Numbered from the stretch's first letter, positions 1 to 8,342 are shown. The stretch is DNA of 27,520 nt from an uncultured Collinsella sp. (GCA_900755005.1 CAAEEX010000071.1:1-27520); one strand, 5' to 3'. Notes: generated by a model not told the origin, from the letters alone. Made by a program: numbers and translations.

Positions 1-1358
1 CGACGCTCTTTGTGGGCATCGCGTTTGCATCGCTGTTGATGCTGTTTGGCCTGGCGATTCTGCCCACGATGACGCATTATGCCGAAAACCTGGAGACGAG
101 CCTGGTCGCCGAGCACCAGTACACGCTCAAGGCCCCGCTGGAGCTTGAGGGCACCGCCGATCAGCGCGACCAGTGGGTGGCGCTCGAGCGCCTGCAGTCG
201 GTGGATGGCGCGCTTCTCACCGCCGCCCAGGATGCCGATGACGAGCTCGATGACGCGGCCCATGCTGCCCAGTTGGCGGCTGACGCTGCGACTAGCTCGC
301 CGTCTGCCGAGAGCCTGGCCGCGGCGCAGGACGCGCTCGCGAAGGTCCAGGACAAGAAGGATGCCCTCTATGCACGCCTCGATGATCTTGCCGATGCCTT
401 GGGCTGCGACCGCGACGAGACCATCGATCTGATCGATAAGGCGTCCAAGATCGATGCCGATAACGACGACATCCATCCCGTCAATACGGTCGATAACGGT
501 GCGGAAGAGATCGCGCAGGCCGAGAAATACGCCGTCTACCAGCTGCAATACGACCGTGGCGATGGAAACGGCACGGAGACCATTGCCGTCTACGGTATCT
601 CGTCCGACTCGCGCTATTGGAAGGGTCTCGATGTAGGCGAAGGCCGCGTTGTCTTTGGCGGCGGCCTGCTGGACAAGTTTGGCTGGAGCGAGGGGCAGCA
701 GGTTACGCTTCGCGATAAGTATGAGGGCAAGGACTACACCCTGGAGTACGAGGGCAGGGACTGCACTTGGGGCTCCAAGTCGGACATGAATATCTACATG
801 AGCATCGACGACTTTAACAAGTTGTTTGACAACGACGCCGCCTACTTTAATGGTTACGTGAGCGATGAGAAGCTCGAGCTCGATGCGCGCTACTTTGCCG
901 GCGACACCACGCCTGACGACATGCGCGCCGTGGGCGACCAGTTTATCGGCATGATGAGCAAGATGATCGGCATGATGGTCGGACTTGCGGTGTTCATCTT
1001 CCTGCTGTTTATGTACTTGCTGACCAAGGCCGTCATCGATCACAGCGCCCGCTCGATCAGCTACATGAAGGTCTTTGGCTACCGCGACGGCGAGATATCG
1101 CATCTGCACATCCGCTCGATCACGCTGTGCGTCATCGTCTCGCTCTTGCTGAGCCTGCCGGTGATTATCGGCTCGCTTACGGCGATCTTCCGCTCGATGC
1201 TGCTTGCCTATAACGGCAATATCGAGATTTACGTGCCGAGCTGGTCCATGGCGGCGTGCGTGGGCATCGGCTTTGTGACCTACCTGCTCGTGGCACTGCT
1301 GCACACACGCTCCATCAGGCACGTCAGCCTGGCCGAAGCCCTCAAGGTGCAGGAATAA
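1..1358 (+). CDS. FtsX-like ABC transporter permease, 3' part (5' truncated)
   Basis: The reading frame is open from base 3 and the gene begins before the window. The visible part starts with a membrane segment (about bases 12-75). A large extracytoplasmic region follows, opening with an Ala/Asp/Lys-rich, probably coiled-coil stretch (about bases 160-420). Three membrane segments near the C-terminus lie at about bases 960-1045, 1105-1195 and 1240-1310. The protein ends in VSLAEALKVQE, typical of the cytoplasmic tail of FtsX/MacB-type permeases. Such permeases work with a cytosolic ATPase in export of lipid or peptide substrates or in cell-wall signalling; no ATPase is visible, so it would lie upstream. 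The substrate cannot be inferred. The final-segment arrangement makes the family call firm; the N-terminal boundary is unknown. Confidence 0.85.
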   Translation, partial: TLFVGIAFASLLMLFGLAILPTMTHYAENLETSLVAEHQYTLKAPLELEGTADQRDQWVALERLQSVDGALLTAAQDADDELDDAAHAAQLAADAATSSPSAESLAAAQDALAKVQDKKDALYARLDDLADALGCDRDETIDLIDKASKIDADNDDIHPVNTVDNGAEEIAQAEKYAVYQLQYDRGDGNGTETIAVYGISSDSRYWKGLDVGEGRVVFGGGLLDKFGWSEGQQVTLRDKYEGKDYTLEYEGRDCTWGSKSDMNIYMSIDDFNKLFDNDAAYFNGYVSDEKLELDARYFAGDTTPDDMRAVGDQFIGMMSKMIGMMVGLAVFIFLLFMYLLTKAVIDHSARSISYMKVFGYRDGEISHLHIRSITLCVIVSLLLSLPVIIGSLTAIFRSMLLAYNGNIEIYVPSWSMAACVGIGFVTYLLVALLHTRSIRHVSLAEALKVQE

Positions 1359-1363
1359 ACCTA

Positions 1364-1390
1364 GACGTTGGGGACGTTCTTAAACGACTC
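1364..1390 (+). repeat. REP-like dispersed repeat, copy A
   Basis: A 17-base core (TTGGGGACGTTCTTAAA, 1368-1384) just after the permease stop recurs exactly, in reverse orientation, at 9764-9780, also just after a stop codon. Flanking bases are also similar (GAC..core..CGACT here, GTCA..core..TGACT there). Intergenic location directly behind genes and partial self-complementarity fit a REP-type element. With only two copies visible the family status is inference. Confidence 0.5.
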
Positions 1391-1400
1391 GTTGCCGCGC

Positions 1401-1431
1401 TTGACTTTGACCCCACTCCAACGGGTACCAT
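1401..1431 (+). promoter_or_regulatory. Possible promoter of the DUF362 gene
   Basis: TTGACT (1401-1406) resembles a -35 box and TACCAT (1426-1431) a -10 box, with a longish 19-base spacer. The pair lies 43 bases before the start codon at 1475. The -35 is good, the -10 is weak. Confidence 0.35.
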
Positions 1432-1474
1432 CCCCTTATGTCTGTAACGCCATATAGACCGAGGGGATAGATCT

Positions 1475-2680
1475 ATGACCGCAACTACACCCGCAGCACC
1501 CGCCAAGGTGTACTTCACCAACCTGCGCACGCATGCTCGCGAGAGCCAGCTCGACAAGCTCAAGCGCCTCATCCGTCACGCCGGTATCGAGCAGATCGAC
1601 TTTGAGAACAAGTTCGTCGCCATCAAGATTCACTTTGGCGAGCTGGGCAACCTGAGCTTTTTGCGCCCCAACTACGCCCGCGCCGTCGCGGATGTCGTGA
1701 AGGAGCTGGGCGGCAAGCCCTTCCTCACCGACTGCAATACGCTCTATGTGGGTAGCCGCAAAAACGCGCTCGAGCACATCGACACCGCCTACCAGAACGG
1801 CTTTACCCCGTATGCCACGGGTTGCCAGATCATCATCGCCGACGGCCTCAAGGGCACCGACGAGGCACTCGTCCCGGTCGAGGGCGGCGAGTACGTGCAC
1901 GAGGCCAAGATCGGTCAGGCGCTCATGGATGCCGATATCGTGATCAGCCTCACCCACTTTAAGGGCCATGAGCAGGCCGGCTTTGGCGGCGCCATGAAGA
2001 ACCTGGGTATGGGTGGCGGCAGCCGCGCCGGCAAGATGGAGCAGCATGCCGCCGGCAAGCCGAACGTCGCGACCGAGCACTGCGTTGGCTGCCATGCCTG
2101 CGAAAAGATCTGCGCGCACGACGCTGTCTCGTTCAACGACACCCGCGAGCGCGAGCTTGCCAGCGGCGCTACTCGCACGGTGCACGTGGCCACCATCGAC
2201 CACGATCGCTGCGTGGGCTGCGGACGCTGCATTGCGGCATGCAACCAGGACTGCATCAAGCCCGGCTATGACGCCGCGGCCGACGTGCTCAACTGCAAGA
2301 TCGCCGAGTATACAAAGGCCGTTGTCGACGGCCGTCCGAGCTTCCACATCTCGCTTGCCATGGACATCAGTCCCAACTGCGACTGCCATCCCGAAAACGA
2401 TACGCCTATCGTCAACGACATCGGCATGTTCGCGAGCTTCGACCCGGTCGCCATCGACCAGGCCTGCGCCGATGCCGTCATGGCATCCGAGCCGCTGCCC
2501 AACACCGAGCTCACCGATAGCGCGGCCAAGATGGAGCACAACCACGAGCATCTGGAGGGCGAGCAGGCCAAGGATCCCTTCTGCATCACGCATCCCGACA
2601 CCGACTGGCGCGTGTGCATCGCGCACGCCGAGAAGATCGGCCTGGGCACGAGCAAGTACGAGCTTATCGAGGTCAAGTAA
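1475..2680 (+). CDS. DUF362 domain protein with two [4Fe-4S] clusters
   Basis: This is a 401-residue cytosolic protein. The DUF362 region covers about residues 10-195 and continues after a ferredoxin insert, with SLTHFKGHEQAGFGGAMKN the typical conserved stretch. The insert carries two complete 4Fe-4S signatures: C203-x2-C206-x2-C209-x3-C213 and C246-x2-C249-x2-C252-x3-C256, with an extra C260. DUF362 proteins are widespread in anaerobes and are presumed iron-sulfur electron carriers, but their reaction is not established. The ATG at 1475 follows a purine-rich GAGGGG site at about 1461. The gene looks monocistronic, with its own possible promoter and a strong terminator behind it. Confidence 0.9.
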   Translation: MTATTPAAPAKVYFTNLRTHARESQLDKLKRLIRHAGIEQIDFENKFVAIKIHFGELGNLSFLRPNYARAVADVVKELGGKPFLTDCNTLYVGSRKNALEHIDTAYQNGFTPYATGCQIIIADGLKGTDEALVPVEGGEYVHEAKIGQALMDADIVISLTHFKGHEQAGFGGAMKNLGMGGGSRAGKMEQHAAGKPNVATEHCVGCHACEKICAHDAVSFNDTRERELASGATRTVHVATIDHDRCVGCGRCIAACNQDCIKPGYDAAADVLNCKIAEYTKAVVDGRPSFHISLAMDISPNCDCHPENDTPIVNDIGMFASFDPVAIDQACADAVMASEPLPNTELTDSAAKMEHNHEHLEGEQAKDPFCITHPDTDWRVCIAHAEKIGLGTSKYELIEVK

Positions 2681-2727
2681 CACCTGTCTATTGGACATAT
2701 CAAGCGCTTTTGTAGCGCAACGTTAGC

Positions 2728-2768
2728 AAAAGCCGTCCGTGAGCACAGTGCCCACGGGCGGCTTTTTG
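2728..2768. terminator. Bidirectional intrinsic terminator
   Basis: The stem GCCGTCCGTG (2732-2741) pairs with CACGGGCGGC (2753-2762) with one G-T wobble. A T-run follows on the plus strand (2763-2767) and an A-run precedes it (2728-2731), which is a T-run on the minus strand. It lies between convergent genes and can stop both the DUF362 gene and the hydrolase gene. Confidence 0.85.
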
Positions 2769-2811
2769 GAAGTGCTAGGGGGTCAGATAGACCAGTAAAC
2801 CGTCCTATTTC

Positions 2812-3777
2812 CTAAAAATACTCGTCGAGGAAGTTGTCGACCGTGTTCCAGTAGAGTTCGGGGTCGACCTGCGCGCTCTTGGCGTGGGTGGCGCCATGGA
2901 TAGTGAGCTTTTGCTTGACCTTGCTGGCGCATGCGTCGTAGTTTTGGTCGAGCATGCTGTACGGCACAAAGGTGTCTTGGTCGCCGTGGATAAACAGCAT
3001 GGGAACCGTCGCGTGTTTGAGTTGCTCCACACTGCTCGCCTTATGAAAGTCGTAGCCCGCGCGCACGTTGCACACCAAGTTTGCTACATCAAGCAAGGGA
3101 AAGCTGGGCAGGCCGAACACGTCCTTGAGCTGCAGGGAAAACTCGTCCCAAACACTCGTATAACCGCAGTCCTCGATAATGCATTTCACGTTTGCGGGCA
3201 GAGATTCCCCCGCGACGTTCATGGCGGTTGCCGCACCCATCGACTCGCCAAAGACCAGGATACGTGCCTCGGGGTCAGCCTGAACGATTCGCTCGATCCA
3301 TGCGACGATGTCAAGGCGCTCGGGCCAGCCCATGCCGATATAGTCGCCGCCGGAGCGCTCGTGGGCGAGGGCGGCGGGTGCGAGTACGTTCATGCCGCGG
3401 TCGTGGAATCGCTTGACGTATCGGGCCATACCGATGGGCTCGTCGGTATATCCATGCAGGCAGACGGCGTAGTCGTGCGTGCTCTCCGACGCAGCAAAAT
3501 ACCAGGCGGCAAGCTCGGTCCCGTCGTCCGCGGTGAGGCTGCTGCTCTCGCGGTTCTCTTTAAACCACGCCCGCGCCTCGCCCTCCTCGGCGTCCATCTG
3601 CTCGCCCTTTTCGGCGTCCTTGCCGTCCTGCATCATCTTCATGGTGTATGGCGCGCGGGGATTCAGGGCAAAGTCGAACAAGAAGTTGCCGGCAAACCCC
3701 AGCAGCGCGACAACGAGCACCAGCGCAACGACGCCAGCTATCTTGAGCTTTCGATGGGAACGAGCGTTTTGAGACAT
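2812..3777 (-). CDS. Membrane-anchored alpha/beta hydrolase
   Basis: The protein has 321 residues. An N-terminal membrane anchor (about residues 12-34) follows a basic start, so the enzyme probably sits outside the membrane. The alpha/beta-hydrolase core runs from about residue 80 to the end: oxyanion HG at 108-109, nucleophile elbow GESMG with Ser179, acid D266/D268 in HGDQDTF, and His298 in GATHAKS. All catalytic elements are present. The stretch DYIGMGWPERLD is typical of a Firmicute/Actinobacterial family like Bacillus YqkD; the usual RAHG before it is altered here to ALAHE. Substrate unknown, probably an ester or acyl group. On the coding strand AGGAAAG lies about 6 bases before the ATG. 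A promoter and two palindromes lie upstream. Confidence 0.88.
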   Translation of the reverse strand: MSQNARSHRKLKIAGVVALVLVVALLGFAGNFLFDFALNPRAPYTMKMMQDGKDAEKGEQMDAEEGEARAWFKENRESSSLTADDGTELAAWYFAASESTHDYAVCLHGYTDEPIGMARYVKRFHDRGMNVLAPAALAHERSGGDYIGMGWPERLDIVAWIERIVQADPEARILVFGESMGAATAMNVAGESLPANVKCIIEDCGYTSVWDEFSLQLKDVFGLPSFPLLDVANLVCNVRAGYDFHKASSVEQLKHATVPMLFIHGDQDTFVPYSMLDQNYDACASKVKQKLTIHGATHAKSAQVDPELYWNTVDNFLDEYF

Positions 3778-3796
3778 AAGAAGCTTTCCTATAAGA

Positions 3797-3812
3797 TGTT
3801 AATACATCAACA
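3797..3812. promoter_or_regulatory. Candidate operator, site 1
   Basis: TGTTAATACATCAACA is a palindrome of half-sites TGTTRA and TCAACA around four bases. It lies between the predicted transcription start and the ribosome-binding site of the minus-strand hydrolase gene. It matches site 2 (3842-3857), 45 bases away. Confidence 0.5.
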
Positions 3813-3826
3813 TTTAATGCAAGCGC

Positions 3827-3855
3827 ATTATGGACGTTCGCCGTTGATGCGTCAA
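3827..3855 (-). promoter_or_regulatory. Promoter of the alpha/beta hydrolase gene
   Basis: Read on the minus strand, TTGACG (3855-3850) and CATAAT (3832-3827) are separated by exactly 17 bases, close to the sigma-70-type consensus. The start would fall near 3820, about 43 bases before the ATG at 3777. The -35 box lies inside the palindrome at 3842-3857, so a bound repressor would block it. Confidence 0.65.
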
Positions 3856-3857
3856 CA
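3842..3857. promoter_or_regulatory. Candidate operator, site 2
   Basis: CGTTGATGCGTCAACA has the same layout as site 1 (YGTTRA-N4-TCAACA) and overlaps the -35 box. Two matching palindromes, one over -35 and one downstream of -10, are the usual geometry for repression by a dimeric regulator. Confidence 0.5.
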
Positions 3858-3963
3858 GACAAAGAATGGGTAAACAAAGGGTCACGTATGGTGCAAATTT
3901 CGCACGTACCTAGACGCTTTGATATAGTGTTGAGAACTCTTTACGTTGGAGGATGTAACCGGT

Positions 3964-4647
3964 ATGTCCGATTCGAGCGACAGTTCTAAGCCGCGACCCA
4001 AGACCGCGGCCGTTCCACACTACACGGTGGGCGAGGAGATCATGAACTCCGTCACCCATGGTGTCGGCTGCCTGCTGGGTATCGCGGGCCTGGTGCTCCT
4101 GATCGTATTCGCCGCCCTGCGCGGCGGAGGCCCGGCCCACATGGCCGCGGCAATTGTCTATGGCGTCAGCATTATTCTCGAATACCTGGCCTCCACGCTC
4201 TACCACGCGATTCAGCCCGCGCGCGCCAAGCGCGTGTTTCGCATCATCGACCACAGCTGCATCTACCTGCTCATTGCGGGCAGCTATACGCCGTTTTGCC
4301 TTATCACGCTCGCAAACGACGGCGGCCCTGCGCTGTTCTTTGCCGTATGGGCCATCGCCATTATCGGCATCGCCCTCGAGTGCTTTATGCGCGAGCGTCA
4401 ACCGCACTGGGTAAGCGGCCTGGTCTACCTGCTGATGGGCTGGCTCGTCGTCTTTAAGCTGCCCGAGCTCGTGTCGCTGCTCAACCCCGTGGCACTTGCC
4501 CTGCTCGCCGTCGGCGGCGTGTGCTACACCGCGGGCGTGCCGTTCTATATCGCCAAAAACGTGCGCTACCTGCACAGCGTGTTCCACCTGTGGGTGCTCG
4601 CCGGCAGTATTTTCCAGTTCATGGCGGTGATCCTCTTCGTAATCTAG
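3964..4647 (+). CDS. Hemolysin III / PAQR-family membrane protein
   Basis: The protein has 228 residues and about seven membrane segments. The family's three metal-site histidines are present: H81 in STLYH, and H204 and H208 in HSVFH. IDHSCIYLLIAGSYTPF is a family signature. Bacterial members are called hemolysin III for historical reasons; relation to PAQR/adiponectin-receptor hydrolases suggests a zinc-dependent lipid amidase role, unproven in bacteria. The ATG at 3964 is chosen over an in-frame TTG at 3946 because GGAGG (3948-3952) lies upstream of the ATG and inside the longer version. A TATAGT (3923-3928) may be its -10, with no good -35. Confidence 0.88.
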   Translation: MSDSSDSSKPRPKTAAVPHYTVGEEIMNSVTHGVGCLLGIAGLVLLIVFAALRGGGPAHMAAAIVYGVSIILEYLASTLYHAIQPARAKRVFRIIDHSCIYLLIAGSYTPFCLITLANDGGPALFFAVWAIAIIGIALECFMRERQPHWVSGLVYLLMGWLVVFKLPELVSLLNPVALALLAVGGVCYTAGVPFYIAKNVRYLHSVFHLWVLAGSIFQFMAVILFVI

Positions 4648-4757
4648 CGACCACGCCTGCGCGCTCGCGTCCTTGTTTGGGCGCCGGTGCAATTGCCGTA
4701 TCCGCCGTCAACGTTTTAATCCGACGTCCCGAATCTTGGAGGTTCGAGAAACTCCCG

Positions 4758-6131
4758 ATGGACATAACCATCTCCCTTATCACCACCCTCGTTTTGACTC
4801 TCATCAACGGCTACTTCTCTATGTCCGAGATGGCGCTCACCACGGCCAAGCGCGCCGTGCTGGAGCGCGAGGCCGAGGAAGGCGACAAGCGCGCCGAGCG
4901 TGCCATTAAGCTGGCTGCCGACTCCGACCAGCTGCTCGCCACCATCCAGGTCGCCATCACGCTCGTGGGCTTCGCCTCGTCCGCCGTCGCCTCGACGAGT
5001 CTGTCCGACCCGCTCGCCACGTGGCTCATGAGCTTTGGCATCGCGCCGCTCTCCGCCATCGCGCGCGGCCTGGCGCCGGTCATCATCACCGTCGCGGTCG
5101 CCTTCGTGTCCATCGTGATTGGCGAGCTTGTGCCCAAGCGCATCGGCCTGGCCAATGCCGAGGGCGTATCCAAGCAGGTCGTGGGACCGTTGTCATTTTT
5201 CCAAAAGATCGCCCGTCCGCTTGTGTGGCTGACTGGCGCTTGCTCCGATGGCCTGGCCCGCATCCTGCGCATCAAGAGCGCCGACGACCGTCAGAACGTC
5301 TCGGAGGAGGAGATCAAGTACATGGTCTCGGAGCAGGACGACCTGCTCGACGAGGAAAAGCGCATGATCCACGAGATCTTCGACCTAGGCGACACCGTTG
5401 CCCGCGAGGTCATGGTGCCGCGCGTGGACACCACCATGTGCGAGGACGACGAGACGGTCGCCGACGTGTTGTCCACCATGCGCCAGACCGGCTTCAGCCG
5501 CATCCCCGTCTATCACGAGGACCCCGACAACGTCGCGGGCATCGCGCACATCAAGGACCTGATTCAGCCCGCGCTCGACGGCAAGGGCGACCAGCCCATC
5601 GCCAGCTATTTGCGCGACGCCACCTTTGTACCCGACACCAAGGACATCCTGCCGCTGCTGTCCGAGATGCAGACCTCGCACGACCAGATCGTGGTGGTCG
5701 TGGACGAGTACGGCGGCACGGCCGGCATCATCACCATCGAGGACATCGTCGAGGAGATCGTCGGCGAGATCGAGGACGAGTTCGACCCCGACAACAAGTA
5801 TCTCACGCGCCTTTCGCGCCGCGAGTGGCTCGTTGATGGGCGTTTTTCGTGCGATGACGCGATTGAGCTTGGTTGGCCGCTCGAGGAAAGCGATGATTAT
5901 GAGACCATCGCCGGCTGGATTTTGGAGCTTTGCGACTCGGTGCCCGACATCGGAGAGGTGTTTGAGGTTGCCGGGTACAAGTTTAAAGTGCAGTCGATGC
6001 GTGGCCAGCGCATCTCGCTCATCCGCGTGATCGCTCCGGCCGAAACCGATAAGAAGGATTCCGAGTCTTCGGCAGAGAAGCCGGCGGCGTCGGGTGCGGG
6101 CTCTGTGGACCCGCACGACGGCGACGAGTAG
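4758..6131 (+). CDS. CNNM/CorC-type membrane protein (DUF21-CBS-CorC)
   Basis: The 457-residue protein has an N-terminal DUF21/CNNM membrane domain of about four segments (residues 1-185). A CBS pair follows (about 214-275 and 284-345; the second ends in VVVDEYGGTAGIITIEDIVEEI, the best family signature). A CorC/HlyC domain (about 358-425) and a charged tail complete it. Family members are tied to Mg2+ or Co2+ efflux and resistance; the old name hemolysin is misleading. CBS domains probably sense adenine nucleotides. GGAGG at 4738-4742 is 15 bases before the ATG, longer than usual, and no in-frame start lies closer. It lies 110 bases after the hemolysin III gene and 24 bases before the next, so the three may be co-transcribed. 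Confidence 0.9.
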   Translation: MDITISLITTLVLTLINGYFSMSEMALTTAKRAVLEREAEEGDKRAERAIKLAADSDQLLATIQVAITLVGFASSAVASTSLSDPLATWLMSFGIAPLSAIARGLAPVIITVAVAFVSIVIGELVPKRIGLANAEGVSKQVVGPLSFFQKIARPLVWLTGACSDGLARILRIKSADDRQNVSEEEIKYMVSEQDDLLDEEKRMIHEIFDLGDTVAREVMVPRVDTTMCEDDETVADVLSTMRQTGFSRIPVYHEDPDNVAGIAHIKDLIQPALDGKGDQPIASYLRDATFVPDTKDILPLLSEMQTSHDQIVVVVDEYGGTAGIITIEDIVEEIVGEIEDEFDPDNKYLTRLSRREWLVDGRFSCDDAIELGWPLEESDDYETIAGWILELCDSVPDIGEVFEVAGYKFKVQSMRGQRISLIRVIAPAETDKKDSESSAEKPAASGAGSVDPHDGDE

Positions 6132-6155
6132 GACAAGGAAGAGTAGGGGAGAGTT

Positions 6156-6989
6156 ATGGCAGGCCTGTTCAACATCCTTAAGGTCACCGTCAGCGAGGAC
6201 AAGATCTGCGCGCATGTGCTGGTGAACCCCGGCATGCCGCTCATGACCTCGGAGGATATCGAGGCCACGGCGCGCGTGTATTACCTGGTGCCGGCGATTG
6301 CCAAGCACCTGTGCCTGGGTGATTCCGGTCGCGAGTTCCAGGACTGCATGGGCCAGACCGAGCTTTGCCATCTGCTTGAGCATGTGACGGTCGAGCTCAT
6401 GAACGAGACCGGTCTTGCCGGTAGCATCTCGTGCGGCCGCACGCGCGTAAGCGAGCACGACGAGCGCGTCTTTGAGGTTGAGCTTTCGTGCCCCGACGAC
6501 GCGCTGGCCATCGGTGCGCTGTCTTCGGCCACCTTTATGATGGACTGGGCGTACCTGCACGCCGACCAGCCTGCCCCCGACGTGGAAGGCACGGTCGCGG
6601 GTCTGCGCAACCTGGTGTTGGGCATGCGCGCCGAGGCCGAGGGCAAGGATCCTCGCGAGGCCGTCGCCGCTGCGAACGGCGAAGATGCTGCCGAGGACGA
6701 GGGCGCTGACGAGGGCGATGTGCCGGTCGACGCCGAGCTCGTTGCCGATGCGACCGCCGAGCCCGTTCCCGCCGAGCCCCAGGGCGTCCCCAACTTTGAC
6801 GACGAGCCCCAGGTGGCGATTGATACCGAGGGCGCGGTTGCCGAGAACCACGAGGCATCCGCTGCCGTCTTTGGCGGTGCTGCGACGGTTCCGGCAGGAC
6901 CTGCGCATGAGGGCGGCCTACCGCTCGTGGACGGCGCCGGCGAGGACCCGGGTGCCACGGTGGCCATGCCGGCTATGCCTCAGGAGTAG
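6156..6989 (+). CDS. Stand-alone cyanophycin-synthetase N-domain-like protein with acidic tail
   Basis: The protein has 277 residues. Residues 1-135 form a compact domain; 140-277 is a low-complexity Ala/Glu/Asp/Pro-rich tail, probably disordered. The domain contains LCHLLEHVTVEL, then ETGLAG and CGRTR. This closely resembles, from memory, the N-terminal domain of cyanophycin synthetase (HxxEHxxxEL..AG..GRTR). The ATP-grasp and Mur-ligase catalytic domains of that enzyme are absent, so it cannot be the synthetase itself. Function unknown; a binding or scaffold role is possible. GGGGAGAG (6146-6153) precedes the ATG. It is probably in one transcript with the CorC-type gene 24 bases upstream. 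Confidence 0.75.
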   Translation: MAGLFNILKVTVSEDKICAHVLVNPGMPLMTSEDIEATARVYYLVPAIAKHLCLGDSGREFQDCMGQTELCHLLEHVTVELMNETGLAGSISCGRTRVSEHDERVFEVELSCPDDALAIGALSSATFMMDWAYLHADQPAPDVEGTVAGLRNLVLGMRAEAEGKDPREAVAAANGEDAAEDEGADEGDVPVDAELVADATAEPVPAEPQGVPNFDDEPQVAIDTEGAVAENHEASAAVFGGAATVPAGPAHEGGLPLVDGAGEDPGATVAMPAMPQE

Positions 6990-7068
6990 GCCTACGCGTT
7001 TATCACCATCACGTACCTGCGCCTTTGCCGTACGCAGATGAGCGGAGCGGCAAGTGATGCGCTGCGGG

Positions 7069-7074
7069 TATAAT
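7069..7074 (+). promoter_or_regulatory. -10 box for the YtxH operon
   Basis: A perfect TATAAT lies 52 bases before the YtxH start. The -35 position (about 7046-7051) shows no TTGACA, so promoter strength is unclear. Confidence 0.45.
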
Positions 7075-7125
7075 GGACAGCATTCAAACGGTGGGCACCG
7101 ACGTGCCCGCAGGAGAGGAATGATC

Positions 7126-7515
7126 ATGGGTAAGACTTTCAGCTTTGTCTCCGGCGCACTTTTTGGTGCCGCTGCCGGCGCTATTGTCGGCGTTGCTCTG
7201 GCCCCGCGCTCGGGCGCCGAGACCCGCGCCATGGCTGCCGATATCGCCAACGACGCCTGGGACAATATGCGCGACACCTACGAGCACAGCGCCGAGGAGG
7301 CCCGTGCTGCGGTGAATGACTTTGGCCCAATGGTCGACGCCAAGACCGATGACCTGCGCGCCAAGGTCGATCTGGCCCGCGAGCGCATGGACCAGCTGCG
7401 CGAGCAGCTCAACGACGCCATTTCGGGCGGCAACGTGACGCCTGCCGCCGACGTCGTGGTCGAGAACGCCGTCGAGGCTGATACCGAGGCTGCGGAGCCC
7501 TCGACCGAGGCATAA
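7126..7515 (+). CDS. YtxH-family small membrane protein
   Basis: The protein has 129 residues. An N-terminal glycine/alanine-rich membrane segment (about residues 5-25) ends in ALAPRSGAETR, the YtxH signature. A long amphipathic, probably coiled-coil region (about 35-95) and an acidic tail follow. YtxH proteins are linked to envelope or general stress in Firmicutes; the molecular role is unknown. Three possible starts lie close together: the ATG at 7126 is preferred because AGGAGAGG (7111-7118) sits 7 bases before it, while the ATG at 7120 is too close. Its stop overlaps the next start (TAATG), implying translational coupling. Confidence 0.8.
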   Translation: MGKTFSFVSGALFGAAAGAIVGVALAPRSGAETRAMAADIANDAWDNMRDTYEHSAEEARAAVNDFGPMVDAKTDDLRAKVDLARERMDQLREQLNDAISGGNVTPAADVVVENAVEADTEAAEPSTEA

Positions 7516-8270
7516 TGCGCGCCGGGGATTTTGTCGGCGCCAAGATCTATCGCAAGCCTACCGAGGACAAGCGCACCAAAAAGGACGGCACGCCGCGCAG
7601 CCCTAAAAAGCTCGGAAAGATTCACTTTCCGGTCTTTACCCCGGGCGGTACGCGCGTGGTCGGCTTTATGGTCCGCCAGTCCGATATCGCGGGCATGATC
7701 GAGCGTCCCGACCGATTCGTAGCGCTCGACGCCATTGGTGTCTACGAGGGCGCCATTGCGGTTGATGACGTCAAGGACACGTACGATGCCGCCGCCGCCA
7801 AGCGCCTCGACATCAACCTGGACGATTGCATCATCTGGGTCGGTATGGACGTGCGCACGGAATCGGGCGACGTCGTGGGCTATTGCTCGGATGTGGAGTT
7901 CAAGCCGCGTTCGGGCACCGTGCAGGCATTCTATGTGACCGCCGGTGCTGCTTCGAGTGTTTTGGTTGGTGACACGCAGGTGCCGCCGACGATGCTGCGC
8001 GGCTATGAGAACGGCGCGATGGTCGTCTCGGACGAGGTCAAGTCGCTCGGGTATTCGGGCGGTGCGGCTGCCAAGGCCGCCGAGGCCAGCGTCGTGGTGG
8101 GCGACAAGGTCAAAAAGGGCGCCAAGGTGCTCGACGACAAGGGATCGGTTGCCGTGGACAAGGGCAGTCGCGCACTGGGCAAGCAGCTCGGCAAGACGCG
8201 CGGCATGTTCAAGGCCTTTAAGGACGAATACCAAAAGGCGAGCGGAGGCTCGTCAAAAGCTACAAAATAG
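7515..8270 (+). CDS. PRC-barrel domain protein
   Basis: The 251-residue protein is predicted to be soluble. It seems to contain two PRC-barrel units: about residues 33-80 (GKIHFPVFTPGGTRVVGFMV) and about 110-165 (WVGMDVRTESGDVVGYCSDV). A basic, Lys/Gly-rich tail (190-251) resembles an amphipathic or nucleic-acid/membrane-associating extension. PRC barrels are small beta folds found in ribosome maturation and photosynthetic reaction-centre proteins; this family's role is unknown. The start overlaps the YtxH stop by one base, so the two proteins are probably made together. A similar PRC-like segment heads the MgtE-like protein at 10078. Confidence 0.75.
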   Translation: MRAGDFVGAKIYRKPTEDKRTKKDGTPRSPKKLGKIHFPVFTPGGTRVVGFMVRQSDIAGMIERPDRFVALDAIGVYEGAIAVDDVKDTYDAAAAKRLDINLDDCIIWVGMDVRTESGDVVGYCSDVEFKPRSGTVQAFYVTAGAASSVLVGDTQVPPTMLRGYENGAMVVSDEVKSLGYSGGAAAKAAEASVVVGDKVKKGAKVLDDKGSVAVDKGSRALGKQLGKTRGMFKAFKDEYQKASGGSSKATK

Positions 8271-8291
8271 CGACGTACCAAATGATGGGAG

Positions 8292-8328
8292 GCAAGCCGG
8301 AGACCTGTTGCTCCGGCTTGCTGTGTTT
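8292..8328 (+). terminator. Hairpin, probable weak terminator or attenuator
   Basis: GCAAGCCGGAG (8292-8302) is perfectly complementary to CTCCGGCTTGC (8311-8321), with an 8-base loop. Only TGTGTTT follows, so termination may be partial. It lies 10 bases before the ribosome-binding site of the deacetylase-like gene and could tune read-through into it. Confidence 0.6.
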
Positions 8329-8342
8329 ATGGGGGAGGGCAT

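Noticed and set aside
1436..2698. 420-codon minus-strand open frame opposite the DUF362 gene
   Set aside because: It mirrors the plus gene, has no recognisable domain and no ribosome-binding site; long antisense frames are common in high-GC DNA.
3964..6131. Two hemolysins side by side
   Set aside because: The names are historical; both are membrane proteins with metal or CBS sites and show no toxin features.
5385..6908. 507-codon minus-strand open frame
   Set aside because: It spans parts of two well-supported plus-strand genes and has a composition typical of an antisense shadow.
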